Source: Nostoc carneum NIES-2107
Lineage (GTDB): Bacteria; Cyanobacteriota; Cyanobacteriia; Cyanobacteriales; Nostocaceae
Assembly: GCA_002368155.1 (NCBI GenBank)
Contig: AP018180.1
Span: 5,107,007-5,171,006 of the forward strand
Direction of reading: 5' to 3'
Length of the DNA: 64,000 nucleotides
Shown: positions 1-9,000 of the stretch, piece by piece
How the letters are laid out: each line of letters begins with the position of its first letter
Position numbering within the stretch: position 1 is the stretch's first letter
Program-made: the position numbers and the translations under genes
Notes under the pieces: generated by a model
Told to the model about the DNA's origin: nothing
Seen by the model: only the letters and a program-made list of their open reading frames with translations
Databases searched by the model: none

Positions 1-139
1 TGAAACTAGCATAACAAAATTTTGTGGATGAATCGCCAGAGAAAAGAAAACTTATAGAAAGCTTTAATATGTTCTTCTACAGGCTGTGCAGTAATAGAAA
101 GCGGTATTCCACAAATAGCTTTTCAAGAAAGTAAATTAT

Positions 140-913
140 ATGACAAATCAGCCTCCGTGGTGGAAAAAGCTGTTGCTAAATCTACTATCTAGCGTGATAT
201 TTTATACTACGATTCCATTACCATATATGAATGGATTGGAATTCGATAAAGTAGCACGTTTTGCTTTGCTAGTAGGGGTGTTGATTGGGGGAATTTTAGG
301 GTTATGTGATACAGGAATGAGTTATCTGGGTATACCAATATTAACTCGTAGTGCTTTAGTAATTAGCTTAGGGATTGGCATTACTGGTGGATTGCATTTA
401 GATGGGGCAATGGATACCGCTGACGGATTGGCGGTAGGCGACCCGAAAAGACGACTAGAAGTGATGGCAGATAGCGCTACAGGTGCATTTGGAGCAATGG
501 CAGCGATCGCCATATTACTGCTAAAAACAACAGCGTTAACAGAGGTAGAAACCCATCGTTGGCTGATATTGATGGCAACTTGTGGTTGGGGACGCTGGGG
601 ACAACAGCTAGCGATCGCTTGTTATCCTTACCTTAAACCTACTGGTAAAGGGGCAATTCACAAACAAGCCATTCAATCTTATAAAGACGTATTACCAGGG
701 CTTTTGTTACTGATGGCTTTAAGTGGTTTACTTTTTTTAATAGATAGCCAGCATAAAATTTTAGCAATAGCAATGGTAATCGCCGGTAGTGCGATCGCCA
801 CTATAACCGGTGCTTGGTTTAACCACAAATTAGGCGGACACACAGGCGATACCTACGGCGCAGTCGTGGAGTGGACTGAAGCCCTGTTTCTCTGTGTGCT
901 GACGGTTTTTTAA
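140..913 (+). CDS. cobS: Adenosylcobinamide-GDP ribazoletransferase (cobalamin synthase)
   Basis: Joins adenosylcobinamide-GDP and alpha-ribazole (phosphate) to make adenosylcobalamin (phosphate), the last step of nucleotide loop assembly; an integral inner-membrane enzyme. The 257-residue length is normal for the family. The acidic signature [14 protein letters not shown] lies at about residues 83-96 and holds the conserved Asp residues expected to bind metal. Several hydrophobic helices follow (about 41-65, 110-130, 185-225). The ATG start opens [10 protein letters not shown], a usual soluble N-terminus before the first helix. No other cobalamin gene is in the window, and I see no cobalamin riboswitch in the 139 bases before it, although the window edge may cut one off. 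A G-rich repeat begins right at the stop codon. Assignment is firm. Confidence 0.95.
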   Translation: MTNQPPWWKKLLLNLLSSVIFYTTIPLPYMNGLEFDKVARFALLVGVLIGGILGLCDTGMSYLGIPILTRSALVISLGIGITGGLHLDGAMDTADGLAVGDPKRRLEVMADSATGAFGAMAAIAILLLKTTALTEVETHRWLILMATCGWGRWGQQLAIACYPYLKPTGKGAIHKQAIQSYKDVLPGLLLLMALSGLLFLIDSQHKILAIAMVIAGSAIATITGAWFNHKLGGHTGDTYGAVVEWTEALFLCVLTVF

Positions 914-1075
914 TGGGGGACTGGGGACTGGGGATTGGGGAACTCGGGGCCCCCTCTGGGGATAAGGGGTAATGGGGATTGGGTAAAAGGGGATGAGGGG
1001 GCAAAGGAAAATCCCCAAACACCAATTACCAATTACCAATTACCGATTACCCAATGCCCAATGCCCCATGCCCAT
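914..1075. repeat. G-rich/C-rich tandem repeat block (GGGGACT-type)
   Basis: The first half is built of short units such as GGGGACT and GGGGATT, the second of ACCAATT, ACCCAATGCC and similar. The two halves can partly pair. Similar blocks lie at 2772-2812, 14376-14515, 55576-55712 and 57770-57842. It starts on the stop codon of cobS and ends at the stop of the next, convergent gene, so it may also work as a bidirectional terminator; that is inference. Confidence 0.7.
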
Positions 1076-1537
1076 TTATTTAATTGGCTGCAACTTCGTT
1101 ACCTTAAGTTTAAAGTTACCAACACCAGTTTCCCCGAAAGAGCGAACGCGAATTATATAATTTCCTGTCTCTGCAATGCGGGTAAATAATAGGGAATTAC
1201 TGGTGCCATCAGGGCCATCATCATTTTCTGCTAGGGTAGTACCATTAGGTGAAAGCAGGGTAATAATGCTGTCAAAGTTATCGGATGACAGATCAACGGC
1301 TAAATTATCACCTTTAGTTAACTTCACAGAGTAATCACGAGCGTATCCGCCCTGACCTGTGGGAATATCTTTATCTGAAAGTGTATCGGAAAATTCAGAA
1401 CTAGTTGTAGTTAAAGGAATTGGACTATATAACTTATTTTGAGCAAAAGCGGCAGTTGTACAGATGCTCATTGCCAATAAGGTGGCAGGAAAGATAATTA
1501 ATCGTGGCAAACTCGCTGCAAAGCCTTGACTTTTCAT
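1076..1537 (-). CDS. Secreted protein with a PPC-type domain
   Basis: A 153-residue exported protein. The N-terminus has a hydrophobic signal segment (about residues 10-31) ending in AFA before Gln33, a good signal-peptidase I site. The rest resembles a bacterial pre-peptidase C-terminal (PPC) beta-sandwich: YSVKLTKGDNLAVDLSSDNF, then DSIITLLSPNGTTLAENDDG, then GNYIIRVRSFG. Such domains usually sit on larger secreted proteases or stand alone in cyanobacteria, as calcium-stabilised adhesive or carrier modules. There is no catalytic domain here. It is transcribed toward cobS and separated from it by a repeat block. The fold is recognised from motifs; the role is unknown. Confidence 0.75.
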   Translation of the reverse strand: MKSQGFAASLPRLIIFPATLLAMSICTTAAFAQNKLYSPIPLTTTSSEFSDTLSDKDIPTGQGGYARDYSVKLTKGDNLAVDLSSDNFDSIITLLSPNGTTLAENDDGPDGTSNSLLFTRIAETGNYIIRVRSFGETGVGNFKLKVTKLQPIK

Positions 1538-1617
1538 TTAAAGCAAAATTCCCAAACAACAGGGTGATTTGGTCAAATATAGAGTTTACTTGAATTACTT
1601 TTCCATGAGTTGTTGAG

Positions 1618-2295
1618 TTATTGGTTTTTTATAGCAGTAGCAAGCGCTACTAACCCTGAAACCGTGATTCCACACTGGCTAAGTGTTTGTACCGCAGCAG
1701 CGGCGGTAGCACCTGTAGTGTAGATATCGTCTACTAACAACACTGGGAAAGTTGGAGGACTGCGGCGAAGTTCCTTACCAACAGCAAAAGCTGCTGCCAA
1801 GTTTTGTTCTCGCTCAGATACCGATAAACCAAATTGTGCTTTAGTTTCTCTAACTCTTTCTAGACCATTTAGTTTGAATTTTAACCCAGTTGTTTGGCAA
1901 AAGCTTTGTGCTATGAGTGCTGCCTGGTTATAACCTCGCTTTTTTTGCTTGCTAGGGTGCAGTGGGATGGGAACAACAGTCAGCTTTTGATGACGTATTG
2001 GTGAATTTAATAACCATGTCTCACCTAACCATTGACCCAACGGCTGAGAAATTTGTGGTTGATTTTCATATTTCATCACTGCGATCGCTCTTTTTAGCGA
2101 ACCACCATAAATTCCCCAGCTAAATACGGGTATAGTCTGTTGCCAGAACTTATTAGGGTCTTCCAGGCGACATTGCTGCAACTGTCTTTCACAGTATTCA
2201 CATACTTGACGTGTTGTACTGCGTTGACACAACGGGCAATGGGATTGAAGGAAAAGGCTGAGTAAGCCTTTCAATGCGCTTCTAGCATAAATCAC
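1618..2295 (-). CDS. ComF-family phosphoribosyltransferase-like protein
   Basis: Resembles ComF/GntX proteins: a small N-terminal zinc ribbon followed by a type I phosphoribosyltransferase fold. Cys pairs at residues 20/23 and 32/35 form the Cys4 zinc site, and VDDIYTTGAT at about 188-197 is the PRPP-binding loop. In transformable bacteria ComF is needed for uptake of DNA into the cytoplasm; its biochemical reaction is not settled. At 225 residues it has the usual length. Start: ATG giving MIYARSALKG; a later start would remove part of the hydrophobic lead. It stands alone here, not beside other competence genes. Confident family, cautious function. Confidence 0.88.
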   Translation of the reverse strand: MIYARSALKGLLSLFLQSHCPLCQRSTTRQVCEYCERQLQQCRLEDPNKFWQQTIPVFSWGIYGGSLKRAIAVMKYENQPQISQPLGQWLGETWLLNSPIRHQKLTVVPIPLHPSKQKKRGYNQAALIAQSFCQTTGLKFKLNGLERVRETKAQFGLSVSEREQNLAAAFAVGKELRRSPPTFPVLLVDDIYTTGATAAAAVQTLSQCGITVSGLVALATAIKNQ

Positions 2296-2359
2296 AGCTA
2301 GCTTGTCCTTTCAATATCAGAATTTAACTGACATTAATCTGGCACAAATTAACTTTGGT

Positions 2360-2480
2360 GTTGGGGGTTTGTCATTTGTCATTGGTCATTTGTCATTGGT
2401 CATTGGTCATTTGTCATTTGTCATTTGTCATTTGGGGTTTGTCCGCAATTACCCATTACCCATTACCTATTACCTATTAC
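2360..2480. repeat. Short tandem repeat, GTCATTT/GTCATTG heptamers
   Basis: About 14 head-to-tail copies of a 7-base unit (GTCATTT or GTCATTG), followed by ATTACCC/ATTACCT units. This is the short tandemly repeated repetitive type described in heterocystous cyanobacteria. It sits exactly where the 5' part of the Uma2 pseudogene is missing. Confidence 0.8.
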
Positions 2481-2753
2481 CAAACTCCATCTGAGATTTA
2501 CCTAATTATTGAAGTGGCAGATAGCAGCCTAAAACTAGACTGTGAAATTAAAGGTAAATTCTACTCAAAAGCGGGAATTTGTGATTATTGGGTGTTAGAT
2601 GAGGTTAAACGCCAATTATACATTTTTCGGTAACCAACAGACGATGGCTACCAAAGCGAACAGATTTTGTCAGAAGATGAGACTGTTTCACCCCTAGAGT
2701 TTCCTGATTTAAAGATTACAGTTTTACAGATGTTACCCCTAGTAAATAAATAG
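2481..2753 (+). pseudogene. Uma2-family (DUF820) nuclease-like remnant, 5' part lost, one nonsense codon
   Basis: The reading frame PSEIYLIIEVADSSLKLD ... AGICDYWVLDEVKRQLYIFR, stop, PTDDGYQSEQ ... VSPLEFPDLKITVLQMLP matches the C-terminal half of Uma2 proteins, a PD-(D/E)XK-type fold very abundant in cyanobacteria. The TAA at 2631-2633 interrupts an otherwise open frame that runs on to TAG at 2751. A CAA to TAA change (FRQPT expected) explains it, with no frameshift. The 5' half, which would carry the start, is replaced by tandem repeats. The core of the E(V/I)AD motif remains, but the gene cannot make a full protein. Decay looks recent, since the rest reads cleanly. Confidence 0.75.
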
Positions 2754-2771
2754 CTAGCCTCCCTCATCTTC

Positions 2772-3299
2772 TCAATCCCCAGTACCCAGTCCCCAGTCCC
2801 CAGTCCCCAACTCAGGCTGATTAAGATATTTAACATAAACGCGATCGCACCTTGGGGTTTCTACTCCGGTTGCGGGTTGATAGCCGTTGCTTTCATAGAG
2901 TTTGACGGCTTCTACTAAAACGCTGGCGGTTTCAATCCAAATTTGCTGAAAACCACGGGCGGCGATCGCAGCTTCTAGTTGTTGTAATAAATATTTCCCT
3001 AGTCCTATACCTCTAATGCTGGGTAAGAGGTACATTTTCCTTATTTCTACGGCTTTTTCGCCTCTATTTATAGGGTAATATGCCCCAGTTCCTACTAGAT
3101 GGCCTTGGTGTTCAATTACCCAAAACTCCCCGCCTGTGGCTAAGTAGCATTCTTCGACTTTGACCACATCTCGATCAGCACCGTTTGGTTCCCAGCCCAA
3201 ACCGTATTCTGATAATACATAACTGATGACTGCGGCAGTGCTTGTGCGATCGCTCTGCTCCCAGTTACGAATCAAAAAGTCTCGGTAATAATCTCTCAT
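2772..3299 (-). CDS. GNAT-family N-acetyltransferase
   Basis: A GCN5-related acetyltransferase of about 175 residues, moving an acetyl group from acetyl-CoA to an unknown amine. The acetyl-CoA loop RGIGLGKYL is at about residues 96-104 after the strand EIRKMYLLPS; the C-terminal LYESNGY motif is at about 134-140. I place the start at the ATG at 3299 (MRDYYRDFLIRNW). The open frame runs upstream to 3395, but those residues come from an overlapping pseudogene in another frame. The last dozen residues (ELGTGDWGLGTGD) and the stop codon are read from a GGGGACT-type repeat, so the natural C-terminus has been replaced or extended by repeat sequence. Confidence 0.85.
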   Translation of the reverse strand: MRDYYRDFLIRNWEQSDRTSTAAVISYVLSEYGLGWEPNGADRDVVKVEECYLATGGEFWVIEHQGHLVGTGAYYPINRGEKAVEIRKMYLLPSIRGIGLGKYLLQQLEAAIAARGFQQIWIETASVLVEAVKLYESNGYQPATGVETPRCDRVYVKYLNQPELGTGDWGLGTGD

Positions 3300-3346
3300 C
3301 GTAAAATTTTCAATAATTATAATTTTGAACGGGAGCAAAAAGAGAG

Positions 3347-3740
3347 TCAAGTTTGCACAGAAAATTCTTCTGGATCTATATCCCAATTTACCCAACCTAT
3401 AGCTACTCTGGCAGAGTTGATCTCAGGCAGTACTCTTAATGTATAAATTTTGCCAGTACTAGAGCAAGTCATTTTTAATCAATGCATCGGTTCGACATCG
3501 ATATCAGCATCAATGCGAAGTCAGGTTTATTCTTGCCAAGAATCGAGTGCTTGCGCCTGTAATTGCTCACACATATGATCGTAGCTTATAGCTTGGATCA
3601 AAACGCGTCTAAGTTGGGCGTGCTGTTCTTCTAAAAGCCACTGTGCTTGCTATTCGTGAGGGTGTAGCTTGCCGTATTTATCCGGTAATTTGACTCAATC
3701 AAACAATTTTGAATTTTCGATTGACCCCATAGATAAATCT
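3347..3740 (-). pseudogene. Remnant of a DUF6745-like protein C-terminus with five in-frame stops
   Basis: One minus-strand frame reads VKLPDKYGKLHPHE, stop, QAQWLLEEQHAELRRVLIQ ... DSWQE, stop, T, stop, LRIDADIDVEPMH, stop, LKMTCSSTGKIYTLRV ... WVNWDIDPEEFSVQT and ends with TGA at 3347. From memory this matches the C-terminal region of a cyanobacterial family with a DUF6745-type domain. The four internal stops, and a fifth just before VKLPDK, sit where the family would have W, Y, L or similar. They are single-base nonsense changes in a frame with no indel. The upstream half of the gene is not recognisable. The neighbouring acetyltransferase frame overlaps its 3' end in another frame. Confidence 0.6.
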
Positions 3741-4038
3741 GGGGGCTTCTACCACCAAAGAAGTATCGATGATAGTAGTATCAAGTATGCCAGCCAATCG
3801 AACACTATACAAACTTTCGCATAGATAAATATTCAACTACCGTTTTCAAATAGTTGATATAGTCATTGCAATGTCTGTATCAAAATCCTCACAGAATGGT
3901 AAAGTATTTCAGATTTTAATATATAAGCAATCTGAAAAACTCTTGCTCTATTTCTTAATTATAAATCGATAATATGCAGGTCATCAGACTTTGTTTTAGG
4001 TGTGGTTCAGACATTGGGTAATAGTTGGCGAAAAATTT
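3741..4038. other. Intergenic, no gene seen
   Basis: AT-rich spacer between the pseudogene and the VOC gene. I see no open frame with coding character and no clear hairpin. Confidence 0.5.
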
Positions 4039-4443
4039 TTAAATGACGATACCCATATTTGTGTAAATCTCAATCAAATTACCATCAGGATCGCGAAAAT
4101 GAGCTGTGCGGATTCCCCATTCTGGACGGTCTGTAGGTGGAGCCATTAAGATGCCATTATGCTCTTTGAGCTTTTGATAAACTTCATCGACGTTATCGAC
4201 TGCAAAAATTAAGGATGTTTTATCCTGGCTAGCAAAGGATGAAGGCTGATCCATGCTAGGGATGACTTGAGCCATTAACTCTTTTTTGAATATAGCTATT
4301 TGAATCGATCCTGTACTAAATTCAGCGTATCCGCTTTCTTCATCACCCCAATCCAAATTCAAACCCAATAAATCCCGGTAAAACAAAAAAGTGTCTTTGT
4401 AATTGGAAACGAGCAGTCTGAGATGTGTTAACTGAAGTTTCAT
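4039..4443 (-). CDS. VOC-family (glyoxalase/bleomycin-resistance fold) protein
   Basis: 134 residues with the paired beta-alpha-beta-beta-beta units of the vicinal oxygen chelate fold: MKLQLTHLRLLVSNYKDTFLFYRDLLGL at the N-terminus and EWGIRTAHFRDPDGNLIEIYTN at the C-terminus. The final FRDPDGNLIEIY is the family's classic ending, with a Glu metal ligand. A putative His ligand is present near the start. Substrate cannot be told from sequence; relatives include glyoxalases, fosfomycin-type resistance enzymes and dioxygenases. It lies 20 bases downstream of the MiaE-like gene on the same strand, so the two may be co-transcribed. Confidence 0.85.
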   Translation of the reverse strand: MKLQLTHLRLLVSNYKDTFLFYRDLLGLNLDWGDEESGYAEFSTGSIQIAIFKKELMAQVIPSMDQPSSFASQDKTSLIFAVDNVDEVYQKLKEHNGILMAPPTDRPEWGIRTAHFRDPDGNLIEIYTNMGIVI

Positions 4444-4463
4444 AATCGATGCACGTCAATGGA

Positions 4464-5156
4464 TTAACTATGAATTCTAGGTTCTGGGTGTAAATTTGCT
4501 AGCAATTCACTTTCAACAAATGCTAGTTCATCGAGCCGTTGCCTGACAATTGCTCGATCAAAATACGTATCTGCTAAAACCCAGTAAGTACCGAAGTGAC
4601 GTGCTTCTGATGCCATCAAACCACGGTAAAATTTTGCTAACTCTGGCTCAGGACAGTGTGTAGCTAATAATCCTAAACGTTCGTGACTGCGTGCTTCAAT
4701 TAATCCGGTGACGAGTAATGAATCTAAAAATCTGTCGGGTTCTTGGGGACGAACTTGCGCTTTTAAACCTGCGCCGTAGGGTGGTGGTGGTAAGGGTGCT
4801 AGGGGGATGTTGCGGCGTTCTAGCCACTGATTGACGAGTTCAAAGTGTTCTAGTTCTTCACGAGCGATCGCAGTTAATTCTCTGACCATTTTCGCATTAG
4901 AAGGGTAGCGAAACATAAAATTTAACGCCACTCCCGCGGCTTTGCGTTCGCAGTGGGAGTGGTCGAGCAAGATAATATCTAAATTTGCGATCGCTTGTTC
5001 TACCCAAGCTGAACTAGTAGGTTGTTTGAGAGCGTTGATAGTCGGTAATTCGGTAAGCACAGGATAAAAAAACTCCAGATATCTCAATGTAGCTGAGATA
5101 GCCCAGCACATTGATTTTAATCCTTTCACAGTTGACTGTTGACTGTTGACTGTCAA
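4464..5156 (-). CDS. miaE: MiaE-like tRNA hydroxylase (di-iron, ferritin-like)
   Basis: Resembles tRNA-(ms2io6A)-hydroxylase, a di-iron oxygenase that hydroxylates the isopentenyl group of ms2i6A37 in tRNA. Ferritin-like ligand motifs are visible: DHSHCERKAAG (Glu), AREELEHFELV (E-E-x-x-H), IEARSHERLG and SEARHFGTYW (E-x-x-H). The start is uncertain. The first 14 or so residues (MTVNSQQSTVKG) are read from a TGACTGT tandem repeat and are probably not native. Possible true starts are the ATG at residue 16 (MCWAIS) or a GTG just before LTELPTINALKQPTS, where family homology seems to begin. Product assignment is good, start poor. Confidence 0.85.
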   Translation of the reverse strand: MTVNSQQSTVKGLKSMCWAISATLRYLEFFYPVLTELPTINALKQPTSSAWVEQAIANLDIILLDHSHCERKAAGVALNFMFRYPSNAKMVRELTAIAREELEHFELVNQWLERRNIPLAPLPPPPYGAGLKAQVRPQEPDRFLDSLLVTGLIEARSHERLGLLATHCPEPELAKFYRGLMASEARHFGTYWVLADTYFDRAIVRQRLDELAFVESELLANLHPEPRIHS

Positions 5157-5197
5157 CAGCCCATGAAATGATTATGGCAACTGAGATGGGTTTTAGC

Positions 5198-5920
5198 TTA
5201 CCAGTCTATGGGTTGGCGATCGCGGAAGAATCCACCAGTAGGGCTACCATCTGGAAGCGTTGCTAACCACACAATCGTATCTGCGCCTTGTTCTAGGGTT
5301 CTGGGTGCATTTACACCACCCATATCAGTTTTCACCCAACCTGGACATACTGAATTTACTAAAATATTTGTTCCTTGTAATTCGCTAGCAAAAATGCGAG
5401 TAACGGCATTCAATGCGGTTTTAGAAATGCGATATGCTGGAGAGCCTCCCCCCATACTACTGAGTTGTCCCATTCCAGAAGAAACATTCACAATTCTGCC
5501 GTAATTCTGGTTCTTCATTAAAGAAAGTAAAGCTTGGGTAACCCGGATTGCACCGTAAACATTTGTGTCGATTGTTTGTTGTATAGTGTCAATTTTGGTA
5601 TGAAAAATACTCAAATTATTGCCACTGGCTTCGGAATCAATGTAGATGCCGGCATTATTGACTAAGGCATCAACTTTACCAAATTCTTTATTTATAAATT
5701 CCCCTAATTTATGGGCGCTTTCATCACTATTAATATCTAGTGGATGATAAATTACATCTAATTTCTCATCTGTTAATTTTGTAGCCGCAGCATTACCTTT
5801 TTCGGCGTTGCGGCTAGTGAGAATTACTTGATATCCTTGTTTAGCTAATTCGCGGGAGACTTCCAATCCTAAACCGCGATTTCCACCTGTGATGACGGCA
5901 ATTTTTTTATTAGTACTCAT
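5198..5920 (-). CDS. Short-chain dehydrogenase/reductase (carbonyl-reductase-like)
   Basis: An NAD(P)-dependent oxidoreductase of the classical SDR type, 240 residues. TGGNRGLG at residues 11-18 is the cofactor loop, NNAG follows at about 88-91, and the catalytic triad is Ser147 or 148, Tyr163 and Lys167 (YRISK). The R after TGGN and a nearby SRN favour NADP(H). The ATG at 5920 is chosen over the longer frame from 5959 because GAGGAAA lies a few bases before it. The substrate is unknown; plant carbonyl reductases look similar. It is the only gene of its strand before a hairpin repeat at 5975-6045. Confidence 0.88.
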   Translation of the reverse strand: MSTNKKIAVITGGNRGLGLEVSRELAKQGYQVILTSRNAEKGNAAATKLTDEKLDVIYHPLDINSDESAHKLGEFINKEFGKVDALVNNAGIYIDSEASGNNLSIFHTKIDTIQQTIDTNVYGAIRVTQALLSLMKNQNYGRIVNVSSGMGQLSSMGGGSPAYRISKTALNAVTRIFASELQGTNILVNSVCPGWVKTDMGGVNAPRTLEQGADTIVWLATLPDGSPTGGFFRDRQPIDW

Positions 5921-5971
5921 GGTTTCCTCAGGATAATAGGACTTAAGTAACTGGTACACCCATCTTCTGGT

Positions 5972-6046
5972 TTAAGAGTCAAGAGTCAAGGGTCAAGGGT
6001 CAAAAATTCAGGTTTTTTGGACTCTTGACCCTTGACAGCCTAAACG
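5972..6046. repeat. MITE-D hairpin, GAGTCAAGGGTCAA type
   Basis: Direct units AGAGTCAA and GGGTCAA on the left are mirrored by GACTCTTGACCCTTGAC on the right, making a long imperfect hairpin. Related copies lie at 42724-42783 and 60208-60279, and a half copy at 14325-14345. Placed between an SDR and a kinase gene, both on the minus strand. Confidence 0.65.
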
Positions 6047-6079
6047 AAAAAAATGTGACACTTGTGTAAGTCCTAAATT

Positions 6080-9000
6080 TTAATCAATATTTATTATTAG
6101 CGAAGATAAAGTACTTAATAAATCTGCCGCTGTGTAGGGTTTAGCTAAAAACTCTTGAGCGCCAGCGGCTAAAGCTTCCCGACTTTGAGTAGGTAAACCA
6201 CTAGTAGCGATGATTTTGAGTTGCGGATTTAATTTTTTGAGGGTACGGATTGCGGTCAATCCATCTAAACTCGGCATCATGATATCGATCAAAACTAAAT
6301 TAATTTCCTGCGGATGCTGGGCATAAATTGCGATCGCCTCTAGACCATCGCTAGCAACCAAAGTTCTATAATTAGCTTGTTCTAGTGATGTTTTGGTGGC
6401 TAATTGCACCATGACCTCATCATCGACAATCATTACTAGCTCTTGGTTGCCTGTTGGTATTGTCGCTGCTGATGTTTGCTCATTAATCGCTGCTTCTATG
6501 GCTGGTAAGTAAACTTTAAATTTTGTGCCTTTACCTTCCTGGCTAAATACTTGCACAAAGCCACCACTATTTTTCACAATACTCATGACAGTGGAAAGCC
6601 CTAATCCTGTGCCTTGTCCAGGTTCTTTGGTGGTAAAGAAAGGGTCAAAAATCCGATCCATCAATTCTTTTGGAATACCTGTACCTGTATCGGAAATGGT
6701 AATCACGACATAATTTCCCACCTGGGCATTAAGATCCATCCGGGTATAAATTTCATCAATAAACTCATTGTCAGCAGATATATCGAGAGTTCCACCATCG
6801 GGCATAGCATCACGAGCATTGACACAGAGATTCATTAAAATCTGATGCATTTGGGTGGGATAGCCTTTCACCATCCACAGGGTTCTGACAGGGATATTAG
6901 TGGTAATTTCAATAGATTTAGGAAATGTCTGTGCAATCACTTTTGCTACTTCTAAAAGCAAATGTCCAATTTGTAAACAGATGGGTTTGCCTTCAGTTCC
7001 TCTGGCAAACATGAGTATTTGTTTAACTAAGTCACTGCCACGTTTAGCACTTTTATTTAATACTTCCACTAACTCTTGAGTTTTGCTATCAACTGCGGGG
7101 ATTCTTAATGGTAAAAGTTGAGAAATTGACAAAATAGGCGTAAATATATTGTTGAGGTCGTGGGCAATACCACTAGCTAAAGTCCCCAAACTTTCCAAAC
7201 GTTGGGCGCGCAGAAATTGCTTTTCTAGGCTTTTCTTTTCTGTAATATCAGTGTTGACAATGAGGATTGATTTTGGCTGTCCTGATTCTTCCAGTACCAA
7301 AGTCCAACGACTCTCAACGATAATTTTTGTACCTGCTTTGGTAACTTGCTCCAATTCTCCCCGCCAGCAGCCTTTCTCTAAAGTACTGTTCATTGCGGCT
7401 ACGAGTTGAGATGCATCATCGTTAAATAACTCTTGGGCTGTCTTCTCTATAGCTTCGGCGGTAGTAAAGCCATATAAGCGCTCAGATCCTAAGCTCCAAA
7501 ATAAGATTTTGTTTTGCAGATTGGTGACAAAAATCGCATCTGTAGCAATATCAATTAAGGCTGCTTGTTCGCGCATTTTCTCTTCTGCTTGTTTGCGCTC
7601 TGTAATATCAGTAATCATGCCTAAACCACCGATATATTCACCACTTTCATCAAACATGGGAGTTCCAGAGACAATCGCCCAGACATCACGGCCATTGCGA
7701 TCGCAAAATTTAAAGTCGTGCTGTTCTTTAATGCCTTGTTGCCGACGTTGCCAATATTGTAAGGCGATCGCTTGTCCCTGTGCGTCCATAAATTCAAACA
7801 GCGATTTTCCCTGCATTTCCTCGATGGTATAGCCAAACATCGAGGCCATCTGTTGATTAACTAAGGTTGTTTTCCCTTCACCATCTACAGCCCATACACC
7901 TTCTACGGCGGTTTCCACGATGCAGCGATATTTGGCTTCACTTTGGCGCAGAGACAGTTCTGTTTGCTTTTGCTGGGTAATGTTGCGCGTGATTATGAGT
8001 ACTGATGCAACAGTGCCATTTTGGTCAAATTCTGGCACACAGCGGCTTTGGTAATATTTCACACCATTGGGGCTGGGAAATTCAAATTCCATTTCCTCTG
8101 GCTGACCTGTGGTAAATACTTGTGTAAGAGTTGCATTCCATATAGTTAATTGTGCTGTTGGCATTCCTAACTCTTCGTTGGTTTTACCGATAAACTGATG
8201 AGCAGGTAAGGCTGTTTCGGCTTCAATAGCTCGATTCACGTAAAGATGGCGGAGATGGGAATCAAATCTGACAATAATATCGGGTGCATTGTCTGCTAGC
8301 GCTCGAAATGCTTGTTTTTCTTGATTTAGTTCAGCAGTTCGCTGTGCTACACGGATTTCTAATTCTTCACGGGCTTGACAGAGGGCTGATTCTGCTAATT
8401 TACGCTCGGTGATGTCATCTACTACCCCTACCATGCGTATTGCTTGCCCATGCTGATTGTAATAAAAACTACCACGGGAATTTACCCAACGAATCTGATT
8501 ATCCGGGAGAATTATCCGATATTCACATATATAATTTTGTCGATTGGCGATCGCTTTTTGTATACAAGCCTGAACTTCTGGCAAATCTTCCGGGTGAACT
8601 CGATTCGCCCAATCTTGGTAACTGCGTTTTGGGGTTCCTGGTTGATAGCCAAAGATCATCTCATGGTAAGGTGTCCAAATTGTCTCATCCTTCACCATAT
8701 CCCAATCCCAATAACCAGCTTGAGCCGCCTCTAGCGCTAGTTTTAAACGCTCGTTACTCTGTTGCAGTTCGACTTCCAACTGCTGACGTTCGAGTATTTG
8801 CTGGTGCAATTGCTGATTGACATAGCCCAGTTCATTTCTTTTTTCGGCAATCTGCTGTTGTAATGTGACAATCACACTCGACACTTCTAAGGGATCGACC
8901 GCATTGAGGAAACTGCTTTGAGTGACAATTCCCAACAGTTCGCTGCGATCGCCAGTTACCACCAATCTACGGATATAGCGCTGCTGCATTTGTTGATAAG

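Noticed and set aside
1-139. Cobalamin riboswitch upstream of cobS
   Set aside because: No B12-box-like sequence was found in the short available leader; the window edge prevents a full check.
2360-2480. Possible CRISPR array
   Set aside because: The 7-base units are contiguous with no spacers. No direct repeats of 25-37 bases with unique spacers were seen anywhere in the window, and no cas gene is present.
3347-3740. PIN-domain toxin remnant in the same region
   Set aside because: A short minus-strand string (ILDTTIIDTSLVVEAP) recalled PIN starts, but the downstream frame matches the DUF6745-like family better and the string has no continuation.
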